Shown here: positions 23,515 through 34,415 of the stretch, in pieces
How positions within the stretch are numbered: the first letter of the stretch is position 1
Layout: each line of letters opens with the position of its first letter
Source of the DNA: Protea cynaroides
Taxonomy: Eukaryota; Streptophyta; Magnoliopsida; Proteales; Proteaceae
DNA: 64,000 bases
Direction: 5' to 3'
Assembly: GCA_028583415.1 (NCBI GenBank)
Contig: CM053269.1
Location: forward strand, 36,646,254-36,710,253
The notes under the pieces: generated by a model
Told to the model about the DNA's origin: nothing
Database searches by the model: none
The model's input: only the letters and a program-made list of their open reading frames with translations
Program-made: the position numbers and the translations under genes

Positions 23515-24116
23515 CTGCAGAAATAAGAAAGAGGAAATAAACCAGGAGTTAGTAGGATAAAATCTGAAATTGGGTTTAATAACGACGTAAGTTAACAATA
23601 AAGTCTCATTTCTCACCATCCAAGTGGATGTAAGGACTTACGTAGGTTAAAACATATCCTACAATCTACATGCAGTCGAAAATTTTAACGGATAAGGTCC
23701 AATTTGGAGAAATGCAAGAAAAACCAAAAATGTCGACAAATTAGGGCAAAAAAAAAAAAAGAGAAAAATTTAAGTTTCCCGATGACCAACCGATGAAACT
23801 CAAAAATTTTTGAGGGCTTTCGTTCCTCAAGACCCCAATAACAAAAGCCCCCAATAAAAATAAAATTTTTACGGTTGGAAAAAGTTTAATTTAGAAAAGA
23901 CGAGCTAAATGAGAAAAAAACCTAGAAATAAAAACCTAAAAACAGGGAAAGTTGGGAAATTATACCTGTAGAGGTGATGTGGATGTCGAAACTCGGAGTA
24001 AGAACGATCCACAATAATGAAGTAACACTGTAGCAACTTGGAGAGTAGAGACGAGTTGAAACGGAGGGGAAATAGTGAGAAATGACCCAGAATCGGATCT
24101 TAAAAATCTGATTTTT

Positions 24117-24325
24117 AGTCCGAGGGTTGGACAATTCGACTGACACCATCGACCCTGGAGCGACCCTCCAATCGACCCTCGACTCTCGAGAATCTGACAA
24201 AAATTCAAGGGTCAGACTGAGGGTCGGACACCCATCGACCCTCAGCTCTCGGGAAGAACAGGTCATTCCCAGGGTCGGATACCAAGGGTCGGACATACCA
24301 TCGACCCTCACTATCGACCCTACAT
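24117..24325 (+). repeat. GGGTCG/CGACCC motif cluster upstream of gag
   Basis: At least ten copies of GGGTCGG, ATCGACCCT or close variants occur in about 200 bases, in both orientations, so many local hairpins can form. The same motifs cluster twice in each LTR. Confidence 0.6.
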
Positions 24326-24458
24326 AGAAAAGACAGTATTTATTTCAGAATGAATTGGAGATTTTGAATTTTATATCGGTTAGCGTGCCTACATGAAGTA
24401 TAAATGATTTCTCACTGATTTTGATGATTTTCAGGCACCATCCATCTCGAAAGTAAAT

Positions 24459-25724
24459 ATGTCTGGACGTAGAGTTACCCGACAAACCCGAAACACAGTC
24501 CCACCACCACCACCGGCGGATGAGACTAGTCAAGAGAACAATTATGCACAGGGTAATCCCGAGCCGGCAAACCCTACGAATTTGCCACCACCACCACCTG
24601 AGTTAACAACAGTGGTGATGAATCTGGCTCAACAGCTACAACAAATGCAACATGCACAAACTCAAATGCAGGTTGCGATGGGAGTCATGTTTCAAGCCAC
24701 TCAGGCTGCAGCCATGCGCACTGGGCAAGCTAGTGCAGCACCGGTGGGTAACCACCCAGCTCAACAGACATCTCCACAACCGGCTACACCGATTTCAGTG
24801 CAAGTCCCAGCAGCAGCCCAAGGGAATTATCAGTATCCACCCCCTATGTTTGGGGCATATCAAAATCAACTGGATCACTCCCGGCTAGTGGAGAGATTTT
24901 TGAAAATGAAACCAAGAGAATTCAACGACAAGCCATCGATCCACTTGTGGCCAGCACACCGGATAGACGAGATGGAAAGGAACTTCCTTATGATGACTAT
25001 TACTGAGGAAGAGAAAGTACTATGCGCCACCTTCATGCTCAAAGGCGACGCACACCATTGGTGGAAATCTACAAAGACGTACTTATTGACCAAGCACGCC
25101 CTACTGACATGGGCTATATATAAAGAAGCATTCTTCGAGAAGTATTTCCCAAGAAGCTTCAGAGATTCAATGGAAAAGGAATTTCCGAGTCCGTACCAAG
25201 GGCGGATGTCCGTAGACTCGTATCAACAGCGCTACGAAGAACTGTTTTTCTTCGCACCAGCTAGCATGCAGGAAGAAGATACCAAAACCCGTAGGTTTGT
25301 CGCGGGACTGAGAGGAAGTATCAGGGAACATGTTCTGGGATTAAAGAAGAACATATATAATGAATCTGTCCAGATCGCTCGAGTGATTGAATCGAGCCAG
25401 AAAGAGAGTTATTTCACTCAAAACAAAGGCATAAAAAGGTCAACTGGGAATTCGTATAACGGAGGCAATAACAGGATGTATAAACCTTTCCGTCCTCAGA
25501 ATTTTAATGTTGCAACCAAGACTATCCCCGCAGCTCAACCTCAGCCAAAGTCAAATTCTGAAGCCCCGAAGTGCTATAACTACAACCAACCAGGGCATAT
25601 GGCAAGAGAGTGCCCAAAACCCAAAAAGCTGTTACATCAAGGACGGGTATATGCGGTTACATCAGAGGATGCAGCCGCATCGCCCGATGTGGTCACAGGT
25701 ATGACCGAAACTTTAAGATTATAA
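24459..25724 (+). CDS. gag: Gag of Tekay copy 1
   Basis: This is a 421-codon frame from ATG. It starts with a basic, Pro-rich segment (MSGRRVTRQTRN, then PPPPPA), then a Gln-rich stretch (residues about 60-130). The capsid-like retrotransposon gag domain covers about residues 145-290 (WPAHRIDEMERNF; HHWWKSTKTYLLTKH; YFPRSFRDSMEKEF). A basic region and one CCHC zinc knuckle follow near residues 372-385. The knuckle reads CYNYNQPGHMAREC: the second Cys is Tyr, so RNA binding is probably impaired. The frame ends in the putative intron at 25699-25767. An acceptor-like TTTTGATGATTTTCAG precedes the ATG. Confidence 0.85.
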   Translation: MSGRRVTRQTRNTVPPPPPADETSQENNYAQGNPEPANPTNLPPPPPELTTVVMNLAQQLQQMQHAQTQMQVAMGVMFQATQAAAMRTGQASAAPVGNHPAQQTSPQPATPISVQVPAAAQGNYQYPPPMFGAYQNQLDHSRLVERFLKMKPREFNDKPSIHLWPAHRIDEMERNFLMMTITEEEKVLCATFMLKGDAHHWWKSTKTYLLTKHALLTWAIYKEAFFEKYFPRSFRDSMEKEFPSPYQGRMSVDSYQQRYEELFFFAPASMQEEDTKTRRFVAGLRGSIREHVLGLKKNIYNESVQIARVIESSQKESYFTQNKGIKRSTGNSYNGGNNRMYKPFRPQNFNVATKTIPAAQPQPKSNSEAPKCYNYNQPGHMARECPKPKKLLHQGRVYAVTSEDAAASPDVVTGMTETLRL

Positions 25725-25767
25725 TTACACTGATTGAGTATGTAGACTAAGTAAAAACGGATCACAG
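25699..25767 (+). other. Putative 69-nt intron between gag and protease of Tekay copy 1
   Basis: The segment starts GTATG and ends ATCACAG, contains in-frame stops, and has a CTGAT branch-point-like motif. It is exactly missing in copy 2, where TCACAG and GTATTG are directly joined at 44460/44461. A homologous 71-base segment is present in copy 3 (50842-50912). TCACAGGTAT occurs at both edges, so deletion between direct repeats is an alternative to splicing. Confidence 0.5.
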
Positions 25768-28700
25768 GTATTGTACCTATCAATGGCGTACCCGCCGAGT
25801 ACTCTTTGATTCAGGAGCTACTCATTCATTTATATCTGTGTCGTTTGGAAAGAAGACCAATCTGCCCATCAAAACATTAGACTACAAATTACTTGTACGG
25901 TCACCGATGGGATTAGAAGTGGAATTAGAGAAAGGTTATGGACCATGTCCAGTTCTCATCGGAGAGCAGACCTTGGATGCAACCTTAATACAACTTGAGA
26001 TGGCAGACTTTGACGTCATCTTGGGAATGGACTGGTTAGCTCGGTACTCTGCAAATTTGATATGCGCCGAGAAGAAGCTAACGTTTAAAGACAAAGAAGG
26101 AGCAGAATTCAGTTTCTCGGGAACCAAACTTCCCAAGAGACGCAAGCTCATACTCTCAGCATTAAAGGCTAAGAAGTGCCTTGAGAAAGGAGCGGTCGGA
26201 TATCTAGTATCAGTGGTCGACCTAACTAAGGACGTGCCACGAATGGAAGATATTGATGTCGTACGGGATTTTCCTGATGTATTTCCGGAGGAACTACCCG
26301 GATTACCACCCGACCGAGCCACAGAGTTTGTAATAGACCTGATACCTGGAGCCGCACCGGTATCAAAAGCACCGTATAGAATGGCTCCTACTGAATGGGA
26401 AGGAATTAAAAGTGCAACTACAAGAACTGCTGGATAAGGGTTATATTAGACCCAGTATATCTCCATGGGGAGCACCGGTGTTGTTCGTAAAGAAGAAAGA
26501 TGGTAGCGTTCGGTTATGTATCGACTATAGAGAGTTGAATAAGCTGACAATCAAGAATCGATATCCACTACCCAGGATTGATGACTTGTTCGATCAGTTA
26601 CAAGGAGCGAAGGTATTTTCAAAGATCGATCTTCGATCAGGCTATCATCAATTGAAGATTAAAGAAGGTGACATTTCGAAGACAGCTTTCCGGACAAGAT
26701 ACGGACATTATGAATTCTTAGTGATGTCCTTCGGACTAACTAATGCACCGGCAACGTTCATGGAACTTATGAACCGAGTTTTCCACGATATGTTGGACAC
26801 GTCGGTGATAGTGTTTATTGATGACATATTGGTATACTCCAAGGACAAGGAAACCCACGTCAAGAACCTAAACGCAGCCCTACAACGTTTAAGGGAAGAG
26901 AAGTTATATGCCAAATTTTCTAAGTGTGAGTTTTGGCTAAGCGAAGTCGCATTTTTAGGCCATGTAGTATCCACGGAAGGAATCAAAGTGGACCCCAGTA
27001 AGATCGAAGCTATTGTGAAGTGGGAAGCACCAAAGAGTGTTTCGAAATCGAAGTTTTCCCGGGTCTAGCTGGATATTATCGGAGATTCGTAGAAGACTAT
27101 TCTCGGATTGCCGTACCTCTCACCAGTTTGACCAAGAAAGGAGAAAAGTTTGTATGGACGGATAAGTGTGAAAAGAGCTTTCAAACACTGAAGACCAGAT
27201 TGATATCCGTTCCAATTTTAACCATTCCCGTTCTAGGACAGACATTTACCTTATACACTGATGCATCGGGATTGGGACTAGGATGTGTGCTTATGCAAGG
27301 AGAACAAGTAGTTGCATATGCATCGAGACAGTTGAAGGTACATGAGAAAAATTACCCAACCCATGATTTGGAATTAGCGGCAGTAGTACATCTTTGTCAA
27401 GATATGGAGACACTACCTATACGGAGAGAAATTTCAGATTAAGTCGGACCATAAAAGTCTTACTTATCTATTTAATCAGAAGGAGTTAAATATGAGACAG
27501 AGAAGATGGCTGGAACTATTGAAAGACTATGATTGTGATATCCAGTATCATCCGGGAAAAGCGAATGTGGTAGCGGATGCATTGAGCAGGAAAGCAATGA
27601 TAAAATATCAAGGAGAAACCAGCACGACTGCAGCAATGTATACCAATGGAATGGTGTTTAATCACGGCAACGAGCAGTATGTAATAGATACACCGGATGG
27701 ATCAACCAACCAAGGGTTCATTCATCGGTTTTCAAATATGTTCGCGGCCTTGAAGATTATACCGGATATAGTGGACGAAGTGAAGACAGCTATCAAAGCA
27801 GATCCTTATCTGAGAACAATACAAGAAGATATTGAGAAAGGTAGGACTAACCCTGAGTTCACCTTGGATGACGAGAAGGTACTGAAATACAAAGGAAGAA
27901 TATGTGTAGCCGAAACAGAAAATGTAGACATTAGACACCGACTCATGAAAGAAGCCCATACCACCATCTACTCGGTACATCCTGGAAGTACAAAAATGTA
28001 CCATGATCTAAAGAAACTGTATTGGTGGAGGGGAATGAAGGCAGATGTAGCCAAGTTCGTGTCTCAATGCCTAAATTGTCGAAGGTAAAGGCGGAACGAC
28101 AAAGACCCGCAGGATCGTTACAACCATTACCGGAACCCAGCATGGAAATGGGACTGCATCACTATGGACTTCGTCACAGGACTACCATTGACTCCTCGAG
28201 TAGTTGACGCAGTTTGGGTGATTGTAGACCGTCCGACTAAGACAGCTCACTTCATACCGATCCCGACCCCAATATACACTCGAAAGGTTAGCAAAGCTGT
28301 ATGTGGATAACATTGTTCGGTTACACGGTGTTCCAGAAAGCATTGTGTCCGATAGAGATCCACGATTTACTTCCAAATTTTGGGAAGGACTGCAAAAGGC
28401 TATGGGTACAACATTGAAGTTCAATGCGCATTCCACCCACGGACCGACGGACGGTCGGAGCGTACAATCCAGATTTTAGAAGATATGCTACGAGCATGTG
28501 TGATTGATTTCAAGGGATCATGGGACGAAAAGTTACCACCGATCGAGTTTGCTTACAATAACGGCTATCGGGCTACTATACGGATGTCACCTTATGAAGC
28601 ACTGTATGGTAGGAAATGTCGAACTCCCTTGTTTTGGAATGAAGTTGGAGAACGTAGTATTGTTGGACCAGAATTTGTTGAAGAGACTTGTCGAGTGGTC

Positions 28701-29339
28701 GACATCATCAAGGAAAGAGTAAGAGTAGCTCAGAACCGTCAGAAGCAATACGCAGATACTCGACGAAGAGATCTAGAGTTCGCCGTAGGTGATAAAGTAT
28801 TTTTGAAAGTATCGCCTATGTGAGGATTGAAGAGGTTCGGACAGAAAGGAAAACTAAGTCCAAGATATGTCGGACCATATGAAATTACGGCTAAGCGTGG
28901 AAAAGTAGCTTATCAGTTAGCACTACCACCATCTATGTCAAGTGTGCATGACGTATTTCACATATCCTTATTGAAGAAGTATGTCAAAGACCCAACACAT
29001 GTGTTGACAGTAGATTTGTCGGAACTGACTGATGATTTGACATTTGAAATAATACCAACGGAAATCACTAGTCGAAAGGTTCAACGTCTACGCAACAGAG
29101 ATATCTATTATGTTAAGGTCACATGGAAAAGTAGAGACATGGAAGAGATTACATGGGAAGAAGAAAATGCTATGAGAAAGCAATACCCTCACTTGTTTGA
29201 TTCAGAAGGTACGTACAATTTCGAGGATGAAATTTTTATAAGTTGGGGGAGTTGTAAGACCCGTGTCAATTTAACCCGGTCTTACCACCTTGAACCAGGT
29301 TTACCCATCATGGTCGAGTCAAATGGACCAAGGGCATGA
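25768..29339 (+). pseudogene. pol: Pol of Tekay copy 1 (protease, RT, RNase H, integrase, chromodomain), frameshifted
   Basis: Domains in order are: protease-like motif (DSGATHSF near 25810); reverse transcriptase (YPLPRIDDLFDQL; SKIDLRSGYHQLKI; catalytic FIDDILVYS near 26815); RNase H (TLYTDASGLGLGCVL; VVADALSRK); integrase zinc region (HPGSTKMYHDLKKLYWWRG) and core (ERTIQILEDMLRACVID); and a C-terminal chromodomain-like segment (VKVTWKSRDMEEITWEEENA). Compared with copy 2, single-base indels lie near 25798, 26395, 27045, 27390, 28080, 28268 and 28425, and a CGA-to-TGA stop is at about 28820. It therefore cannot make a full polyprotein. Confidence 0.85.
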
Positions 29340-31560
29340 AGGAGATCGAGATCCCAGGTAAGAAATTGACCCAAAAACACTTAATTCTAGGGGAGGGTCG
29401 CACACCCAGTGAAGCAGGGTCGGACCTCCCAAAATAGAAAGTCAGACCCTCAGTTTTTGAGGGAGGGTCGGACAGCTTAAGACCCTAGGGTCGACGGGAT
29501 CATCGACCCTCCCATCGACCCTCGGTTTCTGACGAAAAATGAAATTAGGAAATTTCTTAATTTTCGGTTGGGATTCTTTCCAAATCTCAATGGGATTATT
29601 ATAGGACATTCCTAGTCTATTTAAGGGACGTTCCTAAGCCACATTCACTCCTTTCACAACCCTAATTGAATTGTGAGAAAGAGAGAAGAAGGAAAAGAGG
29701 AAGAAAGGAGGCTAGGAGGAAGGCTTAGCAAAAAGGAGAAGAATTTGCAGAGAAAAGTAATCTTCTCAGGTATGGATACTAATTCCATGAGTTTCTACAG
29801 ACCTTAGGATAGATATGGTTGAGTGTAGGATTTCGGAGAAACCCAAACCATCCATCCATGGTTAGGTTTTCATGGAAAACCATAGGAGGATGCACGAAAA
29901 CTATTTAGATGGTTTATACATGGTTCTAGACCATGGAATGAGTGTTGGGTGAATGTAGGAAGCAAGCCATAGGACCCCAAACACGAAGAATGGATTAAAA
30001 AGTAGAAATTGGACCAGAGTGCACCGAGGGTCGCACCGAGGGTCGATAGACCATCCGACCCTAGGTGTTTCTGACCATCGACCCTCAGCATTCGGGAAGT
30101 TTAGAATGGAGGGAGGGTCGATAGACCCATCGACCCTAGCATCGACCCTCAGTTGACAGAGTGGTTTTTAAATTCTGAATTAATTCTAATTAAATTCTAT
30201 CGACTTTGTTAGGTTTGCTAGCAATATAATAACATTATAAAGGTGATTTTAAAGCTTGGAAAAGTATCTTTTAGCAAGCTAAGGTGAGGAACCTTAACCC
30301 CAAACTAAATTGGTTAATAATAAGCTGTTTTTCTTTTCTTGAGTCCTATGCCATGTTTGATTCTATGCGAATATGTTTGTAATGTGCATACAGCATGCCA
30401 TCCAATATTTCTATTACTTGTTCATGCATATTTACTTTATTGTTTATAACATGATGATGATGATGATGATAGGAATAGGCATGTGCTTGTATGTGTGTGG
30501 TTGGTGTGTTTGATGCGAGAGAGTATTAGGGGAGGTGTGATGAGAACGTCAATAAACGTTAACCTTTGGCGGGTCTCAGCACTTTAGCTCTATCTCTAAC
30601 TCAAGTCTTGTGCATTGACATCGTCGTATCGCCATTACCTTAGCGGAACTATTATGTCGTAGAGTATCAGGGGAGGTGGTCTCGGTCCTTGTAGTCTTTG
30701 ACTCTACCGGGGGGCCTTAGCTCTATCTCTATGGATGTTCTGAGGGATGCTGGGGTGAGGCCTTGGATACACTGTTTGGCATTAGGATTGGTTAGCAGCG
30801 AGCCCAGTTTGCAAGCCCTCGCTAACAGGGGCTTACGTGTTGGTATAGCATTATATAGCAATAAACGTTAACCTTTGTTGTATAATGTTATGGTAGGGTG
30901 GATGGGGACGACGATAAACGTTAACCTTCGGGCGGGCTTCCACACCCTGTGTAAAGAGGCGGTATCAATAAACGTTAACCTTTGATCACCCAACCTTTCT
31001 ATTGCACATTGCAAACTATAAACCAAGACCAAAGATATAAATTGATTTTTTTTTTGCATGCATATGTAATGTTGCTTTGTTTTGGCTACTCACTGAGCCG
31101 TGTTGTGTGCTCATCCCTCGACGTCGAATATTTTTAGTTGATGATGCAGGTTATACAGTCGAAGATTATATGAACGCGTCAACGTATGAAACTGTAGTAG
31201 CTATGGACATTGGAGCTGAAGACGATACACATGATCTCTCTTGCGAGTGCAACTCGTGTGTATTTGATTAGATATTTTTCGTAGGTTTCTTTATTGGATT
31301 TATAAGACATGTATTTGGTATTTAAATATTTATGTCTCAGTTAAACACAGAATAATTTGCTATTATTTATGGATATCATTTTAGTTCTCAGTTCATATTA
31401 TTTATAAATTTTCCGCTATTGTGTATTACTCTGATTATGATTGTGGATGCGTGTTAAGTTTGGATAACGCGGGGATAGCCTATTTGAGATCCTGGTTGAG
31501 CCATTGTTTATTTAGCGGTTCATCACACCATTCTGAACAGTGTGGAATTGGGGTGTGACA
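29253..31560 (+). repeat. 3' LTR of Tekay copy 1
   Basis: The LTR is 2308 bases, preceded by the polypurine tract AGTTGGGGGAGT. It is nearly identical to the 5' LTR, with scattered substitutions and small indels. It is followed by the target duplication AATGT and the resumed copia integrase. Confidence 0.9.
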
Positions 31561-33784
31561 AATGTCCCTAAATTTTATTGGGGGGATGCCTATCTGAACA
31601 ACAAGGTTCCTTCTAGCATGACAGCGTCCTTCACTTTCAAACCCCAGTTAGTCTTTTTATGGACCCATTCCTTGCTTCCACTTTCTCCTCAGTTGTTTGG
31701 TTGTGTTTGTTTTGCACACAACTCTACCCCCTTGTTTTAAGCTTGATCCCTGAGCCATTGTTGCATCTTCCCTAGATATCCTGCCTCTCAAAAGGGATAC
31801 AAGTGTATCATCCTCCTACGCGCTAACTCTTCGTTACTATGGATGTCACTTTCCATGAATATGAGTCCTACTTCCAATCATCTCTTCAGGTGGAGAATGT
31901 TGTGATAAAGATTTGTTGAATTAAATAAGGGAATGGCATACTTGTAATTTTATATTTTATATTTGTTTATTTGTTTTATTTTCTTTCCTTAGAATCCTAG
32001 TCACTCTAGAGTTGGGACTCCGAGTCACTCTAGAGTTGGGACTCCTAGCCTCTCTAGAGTTCCTGTTAGTTTGTAATCATATTCATTATAAATAAGAAGG
32101 TTGTGTGGAGAAATAATTAATTCTCTCCTATTGTCTTATTCAACATGGTATCAGAGTAGGTGCCGGTTTGAGAGTCGTCTAAAGTTCTTAGTCATGGTGT
32201 GCAGCCACCATTGCTTTCTCTGCTGCATCTGAAGTTCTGGTTTTGTGTTCTATTCTATTTTCTATTGCTTCTCATCTTCCATTCATATTCAAGTAAGTTA
32301 TATAGTTTTGCAATTTAAGTTTCATATATGAGTTGTCTTTTCCTTCTACAATATGTTACTCTCGGCTATAGTGGATGAAAGTTATTAATCATATCTAATC
32401 CTATCAACCAGTTGTCATCTAATTCCACTATGGATTTATCAACAAATCTGCTTGCACCGTTCTAAATCTGTTATACTCAAATCTGTCAACACCCTTAATG
32501 AGATGCTACGGTTCTATTTCTCTTGTTAGCTGCTGATTCTTGTTGCTAATCATCAATTACCATTGGGTTTCCCTTTCTTTTCTTCCTTTCGTCCAGGAGA
32601 CTGGACTGATCAGACATTCCATTCCTCTGATCGGCCTTTTTTTTATCCCAATTCTGGATTCTTTTCGGTTCTATTTCTGAGGTGCCAGATTCGAATTGAT
32701 CTCTTTCATCCCTTTCCCTTTACTCTTGGAATTTTGGGCGTAAGTACCCTTTCCATAGGCGACCCAAACCCTCAAGACCCTTGACCAGAAATCCCCTCAA
32801 CATTGAAAACTGAATCCTGCATCTTACCTGTTCCTTCCTTTACCGCCAGGGGCTGTTTCAGTCATTTTTTTCATCGGTTCTTCTTGCAGGTTCTTGCTTT
32901 TGCTGGTTGGTTTCCATAGGACTGTGGGTTAGGAAGTTCTCCTTGAAATTTCAAATCCATCGATGACCATATGACGGAGTTCTCTCATTCGAATAAGTCC
33001 TGGTTACCGCTGCCTTGTTTCTGTCACGAGCGTGAAGAAGACTTAGTCCCTAATTGTTATAAAAGGGCAAAGTCTATTTTATTTACAGAAAACCCTTCTC
33101 TAGACGTCTATTTCTGTTTTGCCCTTTACTTTTCTTATTTCCAGATTTTTCTTTGTCTTTAAATTTAATTCCTACTCAGGTCTAAGGTCTTGTTTGTCTT
33201 CCCTAAATGGTCATTGAGAAGTTCTTTTTAATTACAAAATTGCCATTCACTAGTTGAGTATTTGAGATAATTATAGTTCTGCCACAAGGGTTTGTTTCTT
33301 CCAAAGTCATTATTTCTAGTTATTTACCAATTCTGTCATTGCACTTCATCAATTAGTCTTATATTATTTGGAGTGGGCCCAATAAGGTTTTTCTCGACCT
33401 GGGTCCGCATCAATTCTACCACTAATGCTGCTATTTGAGTATATTATTATTTGTGTGGGCCCATATCGGATTCAATTGAGGTTTCTCAATTTTGGCCCAC
33501 ATTAATTGGTATTATTTGTGTCATCTATATTATTTGCTCACATGGCATGTTCCACGTGAGGGAGAGATTGGAGATTCTTATCTGCTCAAGTTATCAGTTG
33601 AAGATTATTTATCGGCTCAAGTCATCAGTTGAAGATTATTATTATTTGTTGGTTCGTATCTACTCATGGAAGAGACATTTTTCTCTACTACTTTGCTCAT
33701 GTTAGAGCCTACTACTACCTTGCTCGTATCGGAGCCTACTACCGTTGCACAAGATGCAAGCTTTTGTTAATACTACTATACTAG

Positions 33785-33990
33785 TTGTCGTGTATCTCTT
33801 GTTGCTAGGTTACTTTAAAGAGATTACTCGAATAGCGAACCTCAATTCTTCCCTAACTGTATGAAGATCGTAAAGTGCTACATATGTGTCTCGTGTTGCC
33901 AGGCTACTTTAAAGAGGTCACTCAAATAGCAAACCTCGATTCTTCCCTAACTGTATGAAGATCGTAAAGTGCTACATATGTGTCTCTTGT
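33785..33990 (+). repeat. Two-copy direct repeat inside the mini-copia
   Basis: Two copies of about 103 bases share TTCTTCCCTAACTGTATGAA and GATCGTAAAGTGCTACATAT. A shorter duplication (ATCAGTTGAAGATTATT) lies just upstream near 33595-33640. No function is apparent. Confidence 0.6.
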
Positions 33991-34044
33991 TCTTAGAAGT
34001 TTGATACACAACACTATTGAAGGTATTTTACAATGTTTTGCTCC

Positions 34045-34415
34045 ATTGTGGTGGCTCGTTCCAATGCAAAAGCAAAATTTCTAGCAATGGCTTAGGGAAT
34101 ATGTGAACTATTGTGGTTAAAGGGCTTACTCAAAGACTTGAAATTCAAGTGTCATCAATCTATGAACTTTGTTTTGTGATAATAAAGCAGCCATCAGCAT
34201 TGCTCACGATCCAATTCAACACGATAGGATTAAGTATGTTGAGGTAGAACGTCAAATCATCAAAGAAAAGTTAAAAATGGTCAGATTCAAATTCAACTTG
34301 TCAGATCAGAGGATCAGTTGGCAAACTTTCTCACTAAAGGTTTACCTAAGAAACCGTTTCACATGATTGTCCAAGTTGGGTATGCATGATATATATGCAC
34401 CAACTAGAGGGGGAG
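34045..34415 (+). pseudogene. Copia RNase H C-terminal remnant of the mini-copia
   Basis: The frame begins with a degraded SRSxAEAEY-type helix (VARSNAKAKFLAMA) and GICELLWLKGLLKDLKF. It continues as FCDNKAAISIAHDPIQHDRI, then YVEVERQIIKEKL, and ends in SKLGMHDIYAPTRGG just before the polypurine tract. This is the typical end of copia pol. Two stops separate the parts. It shows that the mini-copia arose by internal deletion of an autonomous copia. Confidence 0.8.

Larger units (their letters stand above)
19624..31560 (+). mobile_element. Tekay-type (chromovirus) gypsy retrotransposon, copy 1, nearly complete
   Basis: This is an 11.94-kb element with LTRs 19624-21916 and 29253-31560, both TGTAAGACC...GTGTGACA. 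Exact 5-bp target duplications AATGT lie at 19619-19623 and 31561-31565, splitting a copia integrase. It contains a primer-binding site, a 2.5-kb leader, gag, protease-RT-RNase H-integrase and a chromodomain-like C-terminus, in gypsy order. The clade is judged from gag and pol motifs and the terminal chromodomain. Pol has several frameshifts and a stop, so this copy is defective. The two LTRs are visibly very similar, suggesting moderately recent insertion. Confidence 0.9.

Noticed and set aside
25936..26322. 128-codon antisense frame opposite Tekay copy 1 protease/RT, also at 44630-44947 in copy 2
   Set aside because: Conserved only because the sense coding sequence is conserved; mirror-frame shadow of pol, unlike the leader antisense frame, which has no sense gene opposite.
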